From NCBI GenBank assembly GCA_001942185.1, contig MKJV01000137.1, forward strand, positions 1 through 32,807: a stretch of DNA of 32,807 bases. Reading direction: 5' to 3'. Each line of letters begins with the position of its first letter. Position 1 is the first letter of the stretch. Positions 1 to 8,782 of the stretch are shown in pieces. A program made the position numbers and the translations under genes. This DNA is from Pseudonocardia sp. CNS-004. Lineage in GTDB: Bacteria; Actinomycetota; Actinomycetes; Mycobacteriales; Pseudonocardiaceae. A model generated the notes under the pieces. The model saw only the letters and a program-made list of their open reading frames with translations, was not told the DNA's origin and did no database searches.

Positions 1-1986
1 CCCCACCCGGCGCCGCCGGGCCGCCTCGCGGCCGGCGGGCGCGCCGTCCACCACCTCCACGGTGAACGGCACCGCGGTCGCCGATGGGGCTCCCGCCGCG
101 GCCGCCCCGGCGCCTGCCGCCGAGCCCGCCGCGGACAACGCCGACAAGGCGGAGAAGCCGCGGAGAAGCCGGCGGAGAAGCCGCGGAGAAGCCCGCCGAC
201 CAGCCCGAGAAGGCTGCGGAGAAGCCGGCCGACAACCTGGAGAAGGGCGCGGAGCAGGCCGCCGAGAAGGCTGCCGACAACGGTTCCGGCGCCGCGGTCG
301 CCGACACGGCACCGCCCACCCGCCGCTCCCGGCAGAGCCGCGCAACCGCGCCGAACAGCAGGCCGAGCAGGCACAGCAGCCGCAGGCCGAGGCCACCAGC
401 GCCGCCCCTGCCGACTCGCGTGACGGCGGCGAGCGCCCCGACAGCCGCAAGGACGGCGGCCGGGCCGATCGCGACGCCGCCCGCGGCGGGCGGGACGGCA
501 ACCGGGACCGGGACCGCGACAACCGTGATCGCGACAACCGTGACCGGGACCGCGACAACCGTGATCGCGACAACCGTGATCGCGACCGCGACAACCGCGA
601 TCGCGACAACCGTGGCGACCGCCCGGACAACCGTGGCGACCGCGGTGACCGCCCGGACAACCGCGGCGACAACCGCTCCGACTCCCGCGGCCCGCGCGAC
701 AACCGGCCCGATGACGACGACGGCGACGACGGCGAGGGCAGGGGCAGGCGTGGCCGCCGGTTCCGCGACCGCCGGCGGGGCCGGGACCGCGAGCGCACCA
801 GCGGTGGTGGCGGCCAGGGCAACGTCGACACCGAGGTGCGCGACGGCGACGTGCTGCTGCCGGTCGCCGGCATCGTCGACATCCTCGACAACTACGCGTT
901 CGTCCGGACCACCGGCTACCTCTCCGGGCCAACGGACGTCTACGTGTCGCTGTCGATGGTCCGCAAGTACGGCCTGCGCCGCGGCGACGCGATCACCGGT
1001 GCCGTGCGCGAGCCCCGCGAGGGCGAGCAGTCGCGGCAGAAGTTCAACCCGCTCGTCCGCGTCGACTCGATCAACGGGCAGGACCCGGAGACGTCGAAGC
1101 AGCGGCCCGAGTTCACCAAGCTCACCCCGCTCTACCCCAACGAGCGGCTGCGCCTGGAGACCGAACCGCACAAGCTGACCACCCGCGTCATCGACCTGGT
1201 GATGCCGGTCGCAAGGGCCAGCGCGCGCTGATCGTGTCGCCGCCGAAGGCGGGCAAGACCACGATCATGCAGAACATCGCCAACGCGATCACCACGAACA
1301 ACCCCGAATGCCACCTCATGGTCGTCCTCGTCGACGAGCGGCCGGAGGAGGTCACCGACATGCAGCGGTCGGTGAAGGGCGAGGTCATCGCCTCCACGTT
1401 CGACCGGCCGCCGACAGACCACACCACGGTCGCGGAGCTGTCGATCGAGCGGGCGAAGCGCCTCGTCGAGCTGGGCCACGACGTGGTCGTGCTGCTCGAC
1501 AACATCACGCGCCTGGGCCGGGCCTACAACCTGGCGGCGCCGGCATCCGGCCGGATCCTGTCCGGTGGTGTCGACTCCACCGCGCTGTACCCGCCGAAGC
1601 GGTTCCTCGGTGCCGCGCGCAACATCGAGGACGGCGGCTCGCTGACGATCTTCGCGACGGCGCTCGTCGAGACCGGGTCCACGATGGACACCGTGATCTT
1701 CGAGGAGTTCAAGGGCACCGGCAACGCCGAGCTCAAGCTCGACCGCAAGATCGCCGACAAGCGCGTGTTCCCGGCCATCGACGTGGGCGACTCCAGCACC
1801 CGCAAGGACGAGCTGCTGATGTCGCCCGACGAGTACGGGGTGATGGTCAAGCTCCGCCGGGTGCTCGCCGCGCTGGACGACCAGCAGGCCATCGACCTGC
1901 TGCTCACCCAGCTGCGCAAGACGCGCACCAACATCGAGTTCCTGATGCAGGTCGCGAAGAGCACCCCGGGCGCCGACAACGACTGA
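1..1986 (+). CDS. rho: Transcription termination factor Rho (5' end outside window, frameshifted)
   Basis: RNA-binding hexameric helicase/ATPase that ends transcription at Rho-dependent sites. The visible part begins in the low-complexity insert that actinobacterial Rho carries after its N-terminal Rho_N domain: Ala/Lys/Glu-rich, then Arg/Asp/Asn/Gly-rich to about base 790. The cold-shock-like RNA-binding domain follows (LDNYAFVRTTGYL, near 880-930). The RecA-type ATPase core has a Walker A (PPKAGKTT, near 1240) and a Walker B strand (VVVLLDNITRLG, near 1485-1520). The coding frame changes four times: twice near 155-195, once near 300-340, and at 1210/1211, where restoring one G gives VMPVGKGQRALIVSPP. 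Each shift fits loss of one base, mostly a G in a GGC context. Since Rho is normally essential in actinobacteria and both sides of each break are well conserved, sequencing error is the likeliest cause. The frame is open to base 1, so the start lies upstream. Confidence 0.95.
515..622 (+). repeat. Three 36-bp in-frame tandem repeats inside rho
   Basis: Three consecutive 36-bp units (515-550, 551-586, 587-622) are nearly identical; each begins CGCGACAACCG and encodes the 12-residue unit RDNRDRDNRDRD with small changes. A second, shorter repeat of a Gly-Asp-Arg-Pro-Asp-Asn-Arg unit follows at about 614-675. The unit length is a multiple of three, so copy-number change keeps the frame. The encoded stretch is a mixed-charge, presumably disordered segment ahead of the RNA-binding domain. 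Confidence 0.85.
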
Positions 1987-1995
1987 CGCCACCAC

Positions 1996-2043
1996 CAACC
2001 ACCTGGGCCGCCCGCGGGAATCCGCGAGCGGCCCAGGTGGTTG
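1996..2043 (+). terminator. Strong hairpin terminator between rho and rpmE
   Basis: A 16-bp perfect stem (CAACCACCTGGGCCGC at 1996-2011 with its complement at 2028-2043) is continued, after one C/A mismatch, by a further 5-bp stem closing a GAAT loop. It starts 9 bases after the rho stop. No T-tract follows, as is usual for actinobacterial terminators. Confidence 0.85.
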
Positions 2044-2116
2044 AATGGGACGTCACGCTCCGGCTCCGGTTCACCCCGTCACCTGGGGACCCGGCGCCAC
2101 TTCGAGAGGAACCACC

Positions 2117-2335
2117 GTGCGTTCAGGCATCCACCCCGAGTACGTCGAGACCCAGGTCACCTGCGGTTGCGGCAACTCGTTCACCACCCGCAGCACCAAG
2201 ACCAGCGGCAAGATGACGGTCGAGACGTGCTCGGCGTGCCACCCCTTCTACACCGGCAAGCAGCGGATCCTCGACTCCGGTGGGCGCGTCGCCCGCTTCG
2301 AGGCGCGCTACGGCAAGCGGGCTGGCAAGAAGTAG
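2117..2335 (+). CDS. rpmE: 50S ribosomal protein L31, zinc-binding form
   Basis: Large-subunit protein L31, 72 residues, the usual length. The sequence runs from RSGIHPEYVETQVTC to a basic tail, RYGKRAGKK. The Cys-x-Cys pair (CGC) and the Cys-x2-Cys pair (CSAC) mark the zinc-ribbon (C+) form, the type that zinc-starved cells replace with a cysteine-less paralogue in many actinobacteria. The GTG at 2117 was chosen because the conserved (M)RSGIHPEYV terminus starts there and a GAGAGGA ribosome-binding site sits 6 bases upstream. An in-frame ATG at 2045 would add 24 unconserved residues across the terminator flank. The position between rho and prfA is the standard actinobacterial one. Confidence 0.95.
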   Translation: MRSGIHPEYVETQVTCGCGNSFTTRSTKTSGKMTVETCSACHPFYTGKQRILDSGGRVARFEARYGKRAGKK

Positions 2336-2402
2336 TTCCATCGACGGGCCACCGAGTCGCGGTGGGCGCCGTCGGCATGTCCGGACCGTGGAAGGAGGAG
2401 CC

Positions 2403-3467
2403 ATGACAGCACCGGCCGTCGAGGCGGTGCTCGCCGAGCACGCCGAGCTGGAGCTGCGGCTCGCCGACCCGTCCGTGCACGCCGACCCCGCCACCGCCCG
2501 CAAGCTGGGCAGGCGGTACTCCGAGATCGGGCCGATCGTCGCGGTCGCGCAGGAGCTCTCCTCCGCCCGCGCCGACCTGGGCACCGCGCGTGAGCTCGCG
2601 GCGGAGGACCCGTCGTTCGCCGCGGAGGCCGACGAGCTCGCGGAGCGGATCCCCGCGCTGGAGCGGCGGCTCTCCGAGCTGCTCGTGCCCCGCGACCCGC
2701 ACGACGGCGACGACGTCATCCTCGAGATCAAGTCGGGGGAGGGGGGCGAGGAGTCGGCCCTCTTCGCCGGCGATCTCGCGCGCATGTACCTGCGTTACGC
2801 GGAACGTCGCGGCTGGTCCACCCAGATCATGGACTCGGTGCCGTCCGACCTCGGCGGCTACAAGGACCTCACCGTCTCGGTGCGGTCGCGCGAACCCGTC
2901 GCCGACGGCGTCTGGTCGGCGCTGAAGTTCGAGGGCGGGGTGCACCGGGTGCAGCGGGTGCCGGTCACCGAGTCGCAGGGCCGCATCCACACTTCCGCCG
3001 CGGGTGTGCTCGTCTACCCCGACACCGGCGAGGACGCCGAGGTCGAGATCGACGAGAACGACCTGCGCGTCGACGTGTTCCGCTCCTCCGGCCACGGCGG
3101 GCAGAGCGTCAACACCACCGACTCGGCCGTGCGCATCACGCACCTGCCCACCGGCATCGTCGTGAGCTGCCAGAACGAGCGGTCTCAGCTGCAGAACCGC
3201 GCCCGTGCCATGGAGGTGCTCCGGTCGCGCCTGCAGGCGCTCGCGGAGGAGGAGGCCGCGGCGAAGGCGTCCGACCAGCGGCGCTCCCAGGTACGCACGG
3301 TCGACCGCTCCGAGCGCATCCGCACCTACAACTTCCCGGAGAACCGCATCTCCGACCACCGGGTGGGCTACAAGTCCCACAACCTGTCGTCGGTGCTGGA
3401 CGGCGACCTGGACGCGGTGGTGGGGGCCCTGCAGTCAGCGGAACGCACGGAGACCGTGGGCAAGTGA
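2403..3467 (+). CDS. prfA: Peptide chain release factor 1
   Basis: Class I release factor that reads UAA and UAG and triggers peptidyl-tRNA hydrolysis in the ribosome; 354 residues, normal size. The GGQ catalytic tripeptide is at residues 232-234 inside SSGHGGQSVNTTDSAV. The RF1 codon-recognition tripeptide is P187-V188-T189 (RVPVTESQGRIHTS), which separates it from RF2 with its SPF motif. An Arg/Glu/Ala-rich helical N-terminal domain precedes them. The ATG at 2403 is preceded by a strong AAGGAGGAG ribosome-binding site at 2392-2400. prmC, which methylates the GGQ glutamine, starts 22 bases downstream, so factor and modifying enzyme are probably co-expressed. The reading frame is intact. Confidence 0.97.
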   Translation: MTAPAVEAVLAEHAELELRLADPSVHADPATARKLGRRYSEIGPIVAVAQELSSARADLGTARELAAEDPSFAAEADELAERIPALERRLSELLVPRDPHDGDDVILEIKSGEGGEESALFAGDLARMYLRYAERRGWSTQIMDSVPSDLGGYKDLTVSVRSREPVADGVWSALKFEGGVHRVQRVPVTESQGRIHTSAAGVLVYPDTGEDAEVEIDENDLRVDVFRSSGHGGQSVNTTDSAVRITHLPTGIVVSCQNERSQLQNRARAMEVLRSRLQALAEEEAAAKASDQRRSQVRTVDRSERIRTYNFPENRISDHRVGYKSHNLSSVLDGDLDAVVGALQSAERTETVGK

Positions 3468-3489
3468 GACCGACACCCGGGGACCTGTC

Positions 3490-4370
3490 GTGAGTCGCAC
3501 GCCGTTGCGGCTGGCCATCCTGGAGGCCACGCGGGTGCTCGGGGGCGCCGGGATCGAGTCGGCGCGTGCCGACGCGGAACTGCTCGCGGCGCACGTCGTC
3601 GGCGTCGACCGGGGGAAGCTCATGATGCACCCCCTCGTCGACACGCCCGCCAAGGACGCACTGCGCAAGCTCGTCGACCGCCGGGCCGCCCGGGAGCCGC
3701 TGCAGCACCTGCTCGGCACGGCGGTGCTCGGGCCGGCGGAGGTCGCGGTCGGCCCGGGCGTGTTCACCCCGCGCCCCGAGACCGAGCTGCTGCTCGAGTG
3801 GGGGCTGCGGGAGGTCGCCGATGTCGCCGCGCCGGTCGTCGTCGACCTCTGCACGGGCACCGGCGCGCTGGCCATCGCCGTCGCGAGGAGCAGGCCGGAC
3901 GCGTGGTGCACGCGGTCGAGCTCGCGCCCGCCGCGCTGACCTGGACGCACCGCAACGTCGCCGACCACATCGCGGCGGGCGGCACGCCCGTCGCCGTGCA
4001 CGCCGCCGACGTGCGTGCCCCCGACCTGCTCGTCGAGCTCGAGACCCACGTCGACCTCGTGCTCTGCAACCCGCCGTACGTGCCCGACGGCACGCCGTTG
4101 CCGCCGGAGGTCACCGGCTGGGACCCGCCGACGGCGCTCTACGGTGGCGCGGACGGGCTGGACGTCATCCGGTCGGTGATCTCCGCCTCCGCCGCGTTGC
4201 TGCGCTACGGCGGCGCGCTCGCCATCGAGCACGACGACACCCACGGCGAGAGCGTCCCCGCGCTCCTGCGTCGCCGCCGCGTGCTCACCGACGTCGAGGA
4301 GCACCGCGACCTGGCCGGCCGCCCCCGCTTCGCCACGGCCCGTCACGCCCCCTCCCTCCCGGACGCGTGA
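3490..4370 (+). CDS. prmC: Release factor glutamine N5-methyltransferase (one frameshift)
   Basis: SAM-dependent enzyme that methylates the Gln of the GGQ motif in release factors. An N-terminal helical domain with the conserved PLQHLLGTA and FTPRPETELL segments leads to the SAM-binding loop VVDLCTGTGALAIAVA and the substrate-binding NPPY motif (about residues 194-197 after repair). The frame shifts at about 3903/3904: restoring one G turns the aberrant DAWCTRSS into DAVVHAVELAPAAL, and the protein continues in the next frame to the stop at 4368. Repaired length is about 293 residues, typical of the family. The GTG at 3490 lies just after the prfA stop. The break is probably a sequencing error because the rest is well conserved. 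Confidence 0.93.
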
Positions 4371-4424
4371 TCGTTGCCCGCGCCGGGAACCGTGGGCGGC
4401 GACGGGGTGCGTGAGCGGGCGGAA

Positions 4425-4436
4425 TAGGCTTCGCCC
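4425..4436 (+). promoter_or_regulatory. Candidate leaderless promoter of tsaC
   Basis: The -10-like hexamer TAGGCT (4425-4430) is followed by exactly 6 bases and then the GTG start, with no ribosome-binding site. No convincing -35 is visible. The arrangement matches leaderless actinobacterial promoters, where transcription starts at the start codon. Confidence 0.5.
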
Positions 4437-5084
4437 GTGGCTTCCACCTACGACTGCGCGGTCCCCGACCAGCGCACGGAGGGTCTTGCGGCGGCGGCGC
4501 GGGCGGTGAAGGCCGGGCGGCTCGTGGTGCTGCCCACCGACACCGTCTACGGCATCGGCTGCGATGCGTTCAGCGGCCCGGGCGTGCGCAGCCTGCTCGC
4601 GGCGAAGCAGCGCGGGCCGGACATGCCGGTGCCGGTGCTCGTCGGCTCGTGGAGCACGATCGACGGCCTCGTGCTCGGCGTGCCCAAGTCGGCTCGCGAC
4701 CTGATCGAGGCGTTCTGGCCGGGCGGGCTGTCGCTGGTCCTGCGGCACGCTCCGTCGCTGAAGTGGGAGCTGGGCGAGACCAAGGGCACCGTGATGCTGC
4801 GGATGCCGCTGCACCCGGTGGCGCTGGAGCTGCTGCGTGACGTCGGCCCGATGGCGGTCTCCAGCGCGAACGTCTCCGGGCAGCCGCCCGCGGCGTCGGC
4901 GGCAGACGCCCTGGAGCAGCTCGGTGAGAAGGTCGGGGTCTACCTCGACGGTGGGCCGTCCGGCGAGCCGGTGGCCTCCACGGTGGTCGATCTGACCGGC
5001 GACGACCCGCGCGTGCTCCGCGAGGGCGCGGTCAAGACGGCCGAGGTGGCCGAGGTGCTGGGCCGTGAGGTGCTCCCCGCCTGA
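4437..5084 (+). CDS. tsaC: L-threonylcarbamoyladenylate synthase (TsaC/Sua5/YrdC family)
   Basis: Makes threonylcarbamoyl-AMP from threonine, bicarbonate and ATP, the first step of t6A37 modification of ANN-decoding tRNAs. The 215-residue protein is a single YrdC domain with the signature KAGRLVVLPTDTVYGIGCDAF near residues 23-43, the AAKQRGPDMPVPVLV basic segment, and MAVSSANVSGQPP near residue 140. It lacks the extra C-terminal Sua5 domain. It holds the position of Rv1301 in the conserved rho-prfA-prmC block. GTG 4437 was chosen because a -10 hexamer ends 6 bases before it, suggesting a leaderless transcript. The family identification is firm; the symbol tsaC versus sua5 is a matter of convention. 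Confidence 0.92.
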   Translation: MASTYDCAVPDQRTEGLAAAARAVKAGRLVVLPTDTVYGIGCDAFSGPGVRSLLAAKQRGPDMPVPVLVGSWSTIDGLVLGVPKSARDLIEAFWPGGLSLVLRHAPSLKWELGETKGTVMLRMPLHPVALELLRDVGPMAVSSANVSGQPPAASAADALEQLGEKVGVYLDGGPSGEPVASTVVDLTGDDPRVLREGAVKTAEVAEVLGREVLPA

Positions 5085-5100
5085 CGGGATGGGGACGGGC

Positions 5101-5781
5101 TCAGGGGAGTCGGGCGAGGTCCGCGAGGCGCTCGATCGCGGCGTCGAAGTAGGCGGCGTGGTCGGCCACCACGCCGTGGGTCTGCCCGAACACCTCGAAC
5201 CCGATCGCGCCGTAGAGGCCGCTCCACGCGGTGACGACGCGCGGGGCCAGCGCGGGGGGCAGCCCGAGCCGCTCGGCGAGACCCGGGGCGAGGACGTCGT
5301 CCGGGTCCCGGCCGTCGGGTTCGGGGGCGACGGTGCCGGCCGCGACCCCGTCGGCCACCACCCGGCACAGCAGCAGCGCGGCCCGGGCGGCCGGCTCGAT
5401 CGTCGTCTCGGGGGCGGCGTAGCCCGGCACCGGCGATCCGTAGACCAGTGCGTACTCGTGCGGGTGTGCCAGCGCCCACTCCCGGACGGCCCGGCAGGTG
5501 GCCCGCCAGCGGCCGCGCAGCTCGGCACGCGGGACGGCGGCCTCGGCCTCCTCGGCGGCCGCTCCGATCGCGTCGTACGCGTCGACGATGAGGGCCGTGA
5601 GCAGCTCGTCGCGGCTCGCGAAGTAGCGGTACACCGCGGAGGAGGCCATGCCCAGCTCTCGGGCGACGGCGCGCAGCGAGAGCCCGGCGGCGCCGTCGGT
5701 GGCGAGCTGGCGTCGGGCGGCCTCGACGATCTCGCGGGTGAGTTCGGCGCGCACGCGGGCGCGGGCTCCGGCGGCGGTCAT
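5101..5781 (-). CDS. TetR family transcriptional regulator
   Basis: DNA-binding repressor-type protein of 226 residues. The N-terminal TetR helix-turn-helix is clear: ELTREIVEAARRQLATDG, then LSLRAVARELGMASSAVYRYFASRDELLTALI. The C-terminal ligand-binding region (WALAHPHEYALVYGSPVPGY) resembles the WHG-type domain common in actinobacterial TetR proteins. The effector cannot be read from the sequence. It is convergent with tsaC (16 bases between stops) and divergent from glyA, about 100 bases away. ATG 5781 was chosen because a well-spaced promoter ends 6 bases upstream; an upstream in-frame start would add 33 residues with no TetR similarity. It may act on glyA or on itself, but no clear operator was found. 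Confidence 0.9.
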   Translation of the reverse strand: MTAAGARARVRAELTREIVEAARRQLATDGAAGLSLRAVARELGMASSAVYRYFASRDELLTALIVDAYDAIGAAAEEAEAAVPRAELRGRWRATCRAVREWALAHPHEYALVYGSPVPGYAAPETTIEPAARAALLLCRVVADGVAAGTVAPEPDGRDPDDVLAPGLAERLGLPPALAPRVVTAWSGLYGAIGFEVFGQTHGVVADHAAYFDAAIERLADLARLP

Positions 5782-5787
5782 CGGAGC

Positions 5788-5816
5788 AGTGTGGCACGCG
5801 TCGAGAGCAGTGGCAA
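5788..5816 (-). promoter_or_regulatory. Promoter of the TetR gene (leaderless layout)
   Basis: On the minus strand a -35 TTGCCA (5811-5816) and a -10 CACACT (5788-5793) are separated by exactly 17 bases, and the -10 ends 6 bases before the ATG at 5781. Confidence 0.55.
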
Positions 5817-5870
5817 CAAACGAGATCGATGCTCCGACAACGCCCGGACGGGCGGCGACGCCGTAGCGGG

Positions 5871-5882
5871 TACCGTTCAACC
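5871..5882 (+). promoter_or_regulatory. Candidate leaderless promoter of glyA
   Basis: TACCGT (5871-5876) fits the TANNNT -10 consensus and is followed by 6 bases and the GTG start at 5883. No ribosome-binding site precedes the start. A -35 is not evident. Confidence 0.5.
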
Positions 5883-7172
5883 GTGAGCGAGCAGAGCACG
5901 CCCTTCTGGGGCCCGGACTTCGACGCGCTGCAGCACCAGGACCCGGAGATCGCGGGAGTGGTGCTCGACGAGCTGGACCGGCTGCGCGGCGGACTCCAGC
6001 TCATCGCCAGCGAGAACCTCACCAGCCCTGCGGTGCTGGCGGCGCTGGGGTCCACGCTCTCGAACAAGTACGCGGAGGGCTACCCCGGCAGGCGCTACTA
6101 CGGCGGCTGCGAGGTCGTCGACCGGGCCGAGGAGATCGGCAACGCCCGGACGCGGGAGCTGTTCGGCGCCGACCACGTCAACCTGCAGCCACACTCGGGC
6201 GCGTCGGCCAACTTCGCCGTCTACGCCGCGTTCACGAAGCCCGGTGACACGGTGCTCGCGATGGACCTCAAGCAGGGCGGGCACCTCACCCACGGCAGCA
6301 AGGTCAGCTTCTCCGGCAAGTGGTTCAACGCCGTGTCCTACACGGTGCGCGAGGACAGCGAGCTGATCGACTACGACCAGGTGCGCGACCTCGCGCTCGA
6401 ACACCGCCCCAAGCTCATCATCGCCGGCGCCACGGCGTACCCGCGGTTGATCGACTTCGCCGCGTTCCGGCAGATCGCCGACGAGGTCGACGCCAAGCTC
6501 ATGGTCGACGCGGCCCACTTCATCGGCCTGGTCGCGGGCGAGGCGATCCCGTCGCCGGTGCCGTTCGCCGACGTCGTCACGGCCACCACGCACAAGGTGC
6601 TGCGCGGCCCGCGCGGCGGCATGATCCTCGCGAAGGCCGAGCACGCGAAGGCCGTCGACAAGGCGGTGTTCCCGTTCTCGCAGGGCGGCCCGCTGATGCA
6701 CTCCGTCGCCGCGAAGGCCGTCGCGATGCGGGAGGCGGCGCAGCCGGAGTACCAGGCCTACGCCGCCCAGGTGATCGCCAACGCGCAGGCGCTCGCGAAG
6801 TCGCTGGAGGCCGAGGGGATGCGGGCCGTCTCCGGCGGCACCGACACCCACCTGGCGCTCGTCGACCTGCGCCCGATCGGCGTCACCGGTGACCAGGCCG
6901 AGACCAGGTGCGACGCGGCGCGCATCACCCTCAACAAGAACGCCATCCCGTACGACCCCGCGCCCCCGCTCAAGCCGTCCGGGCTGCGGGTCGGCTCGCC
7001 GAGCGTCACGACGCAGGGGATGACCGAGTCCGACATGGCCGAGGTCGGCAGCCTGCTGGGCCGCGCCGTGCGGGCCGAGCACGGCACCGCGGCGGGCGAC
7101 GCGGAGCTGGCCGAGGTGGCGGGCGCGGTGTCGGCGCTCGTCGCCCGCGCCCCGGCGTACCCGCGCGGGTAA
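5883..7172 (+). CDS. glyA: Serine hydroxymethyltransferase
   Basis: PLP enzyme that interconverts serine and glycine while charging tetrahydrofolate with a one-carbon unit. The 429-residue protein shows family landmarks in order: LIASENLTSPAVLAALGS, the NKYAEGYPGRRYYGGCEVVD substrate-site segment, LQPHSGASANFAVYAAF, VDAAHFIGLVAG, and the PLP-lysine motif TTHKVLRGPRGG with the Schiff-base lysine at about K238. The start is GTG 5883; an upstream in-frame ATG at 5829 would add 18 residues unlike the family and lies upstream of the -10. glyA is not present here in M. tuberculosis but occupies this place in other actinobacteria. The reading frame is intact. wecA begins 9 bases after the stop, so the two are probably co-transcribed. 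Confidence 0.96.
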   Translation: MSEQSTPFWGPDFDALQHQDPEIAGVVLDELDRLRGGLQLIASENLTSPAVLAALGSTLSNKYAEGYPGRRYYGGCEVVDRAEEIGNARTRELFGADHVNLQPHSGASANFAVYAAFTKPGDTVLAMDLKQGGHLTHGSKVSFSGKWFNAVSYTVREDSELIDYDQVRDLALEHRPKLIIAGATAYPRLIDFAAFRQIADEVDAKLMVDAAHFIGLVAGEAIPSPVPFADVVTATTHKVLRGPRGGMILAKAEHAKAVDKAVFPFSQGGPLMHSVAAKAVAMREAAQPEYQAYAAQVIANAQALAKSLEAEGMRAVSGGTDTHLALVDLRPIGVTGDQAETRCDAARITLNKNAIPYDPAPPLKPSGLRVGSPSVTTQGMTESDMAEVGSLLGRAVRAEHGTAAGDAELAEVAGAVSALVARAPAYPRG

Positions 7173-7181
7173 GCGCCGGCC

Positions 7182-8336
7182 GTGGTGGTCCCCACGCTCG
7201 TCCTACCGATCCGCGAGTTCCTGCTCGCGGGTCTGACCGCCACGGTCGTGACGTTCCTGCTGGTCGGCCCGGTGCGGGTGCTCGCCCTGCGGCTGGGCGC
7301 GGTGGCGTGGCCCCGCAAGCGGGACGTCCACGTCACCCCCACCCCGCGCTGGGGTGGGCTGGCCATGCTCGGCGGCGTGCTCGCCGGAGTCGGGATGGCC
7401 TACCAGCTCCCGGCGCTGCGGCTGGCGTTCGACAACAACGCCTCCGAGGTCGGCGGCGTGCTGCTGGCGGCGCTGTTGCTCGCGGCGGTGGCGCGCTGGA
7501 CGACCGCTACGACCTCGACGCGCTCACCAAGTTCGCGGGCCAGACCACGGCCGCCGGCATCCTGGTGATCTTCGGGGTGCAGTGGACGGTGTTCTTCGTG
7601 CCGTGGGGCGGCGCCGACTCCGGCGAGTCCGGCTCGCTGCTCGTGCTCGGCCCAGGAGCAGGGCGTGCTGCTCACGGTGCTGCTCACGGTGGCGCTGGTC
7701 AACGCCATGAACTTCGTCGACGGGCTGGACGGGCTCGCCGCGGGCGTCGGGATGATCGCGGCCGCGGCGGTGGGGCTCTTCGCGATCGGGCTCGTCGGCC
7801 GGGTCGGCAACGACCCGTCGGTGTACTCGCCCGCCCTGATCGCGGCGGTGCTGGCCGGGGCGTGCCTCGGCTTCCTCCCGCACAACTTCAACCCCGCCCG
7901 CATCTTCATGGGCGACTCCGGCTCGATGCTCATCGGACTGCTGCTGGCCGCCGCCACCACCAGCGCATCGGGCAAGATCTCGATCATCGGCGCGGGCCCG
8001 AGGGACGTGCTGGCGCTGTTCGCGCCACTCATCGTGCTGGCGGCCGTGGTGTTCGTGCCGCTACTGGACCTGCTCATGGCGGTGGTGCGGCGCACCCGCA
8101 AGGGGATGAGCCCGTTCGCCCCGGACAAGATGCACCTGCACCACCGGCTGCTCGAGATCGGGCACAGCCAGCGGCGCGCGGTGCTGCTGATCTACCTGTG
8201 GGCCGGCGTGCTGGCGTTCGGCGCGGTGGCGCTGGCGCTGATCGACGACCCGTTCATCGTGCTGTGGGCGGTGGGGATCGGCCTGGTCGTGGCCGTGCTC
8301 GCCTCCGCCATCCCGAGAGTGAGGGCCCCCAGATGA
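7182..8336 (+). CDS. wecA: WecA-type polyprenyl-phosphate GlcNAc-1-phosphate transferase (two frameshifts)
   Basis: Polytopic membrane enzyme of the MraY/WecA family that transfers a sugar-1-phosphate from a UDP-sugar to a polyprenyl phosphate. In mycobacteria the homologue at this position (Rv1302) starts arabinogalactan linker synthesis. Motifs visible: the N-terminal RDVHVTPTPRWGGLAM, the catalytic aspartates in LDDRYDLDALTKFAGQ, NAMNFVDGLDGLAAG, FMGDSGSM, and the HLHHRLLEIGHSQRR loop. About ten hydrophobic segments are present. The frame is broken at about 7493, where a lost G (GGCGGCG read as GGCGCG) restores VAALDDRY, and near 7651 by one extra or two missing bases before EQGVLLTVLLTVALVN. 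Repaired length is about 384 residues. The acceptor and exact sugar are inferred from synteny. Confidence 0.88.
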
Positions 8337-8782
8337 CCGATCCCGAACCGCCGTCGAATGCACAGCAGGACGCCCCGCACGTCGCCACGGTGCTCCGGCT
8401 CGCGTACGCGATGCAGCGCAACGCCGTGGTCATCACGGCGATCGTCACCGTGCTCGCACTCGTCGTCGGGTTCGTGGTGCGCGGCGTCCCCGGCCTGGTC
8501 GGCGCGCTCGTCGGCGCGGCGATCGCGGCCGGCCTCGGCTGGCTGGGCACGTGGGTCATGACGCGCACGGCACGGGCCACCCCGGCAGGCGTCATGATCG
8601 GCGCGATGACGGCCTTCGGTGCGAAGCTGCTGTTCATGCTGGTGTTCCTGCTGCTGTTCCAGGGCACCACCCTGTTCGACAACCGGTCGTTCGCGTTCTC
8701 CATGCTGGCGGTCACCGCGGCGTGGATCATCGGCGAGGTCGTGGGCTTCGTGCGCACGCGGATACCCTCCGTGGACGTCTGA
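8333..8782 (+). CDS. Small four-helix membrane protein upstream of the ATP synthase operon (Rv1303 position)
   Basis: A 149-residue protein with a short polar N-terminus (MTDPEPPSNAQQDAPHVATVL) and four hydrophobic segments at about residues 34-50, 52-72, 84-106 and 117-140. The start overlaps the wecA stop by four bases (ATGA), so translation is probably coupled. It occupies the place of the conserved uncharacterised Rv1303, between wecA and atpB, and may correspond to the loosely conserved ATP synthase I-like proteins that help Fo assembly. That role is inference from context. The next gene also encodes an AtpI/AtpZ-like protein, so two candidates for this role lie side by side. Confidence 0.75.
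   Translation: MTDPEPPSNAQQDAPHVATVLRLAYAMQRNAVVITAIVTVLALVVGFVVRGVPGLVGALVGAAIAAGLGWLGTWVMTRTARATPAGVMIGAMTAFGAKLLFMLVFLLLFQGTTLFDNRSFAFSMLAVTAAWIIGEVVGFVRTRIPSVDV

Noticed and set aside
515..675. Possible CRISPR-like array from the regular repeats in rho
   Set aside because: The repeats are tandem without unique spacers, stay in the rho frame and encode an Arg/Asp/Asn low-complexity stretch.
1195..1240. Programmed frameshift in rho
   Set aside because: There is no slippery sequence or pseudoknot, and the same kind of break occurs in many unrelated genes of the window; error is simpler.
5782..5882. Repeated GCAGTG-GGCA motif between the TetR gene and glyA as an operator
   Set aside because: The copies are direct and imperfect, not the inverted repeat a TetR dimer would need; part of the match is the -35 element itself.
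7182..8336. wecA as a pseudogene with two inactivating shifts
   Set aside because: All catalytic motifs are conserved on both sides of the two shifts and nearby essential genes show the same type of break.
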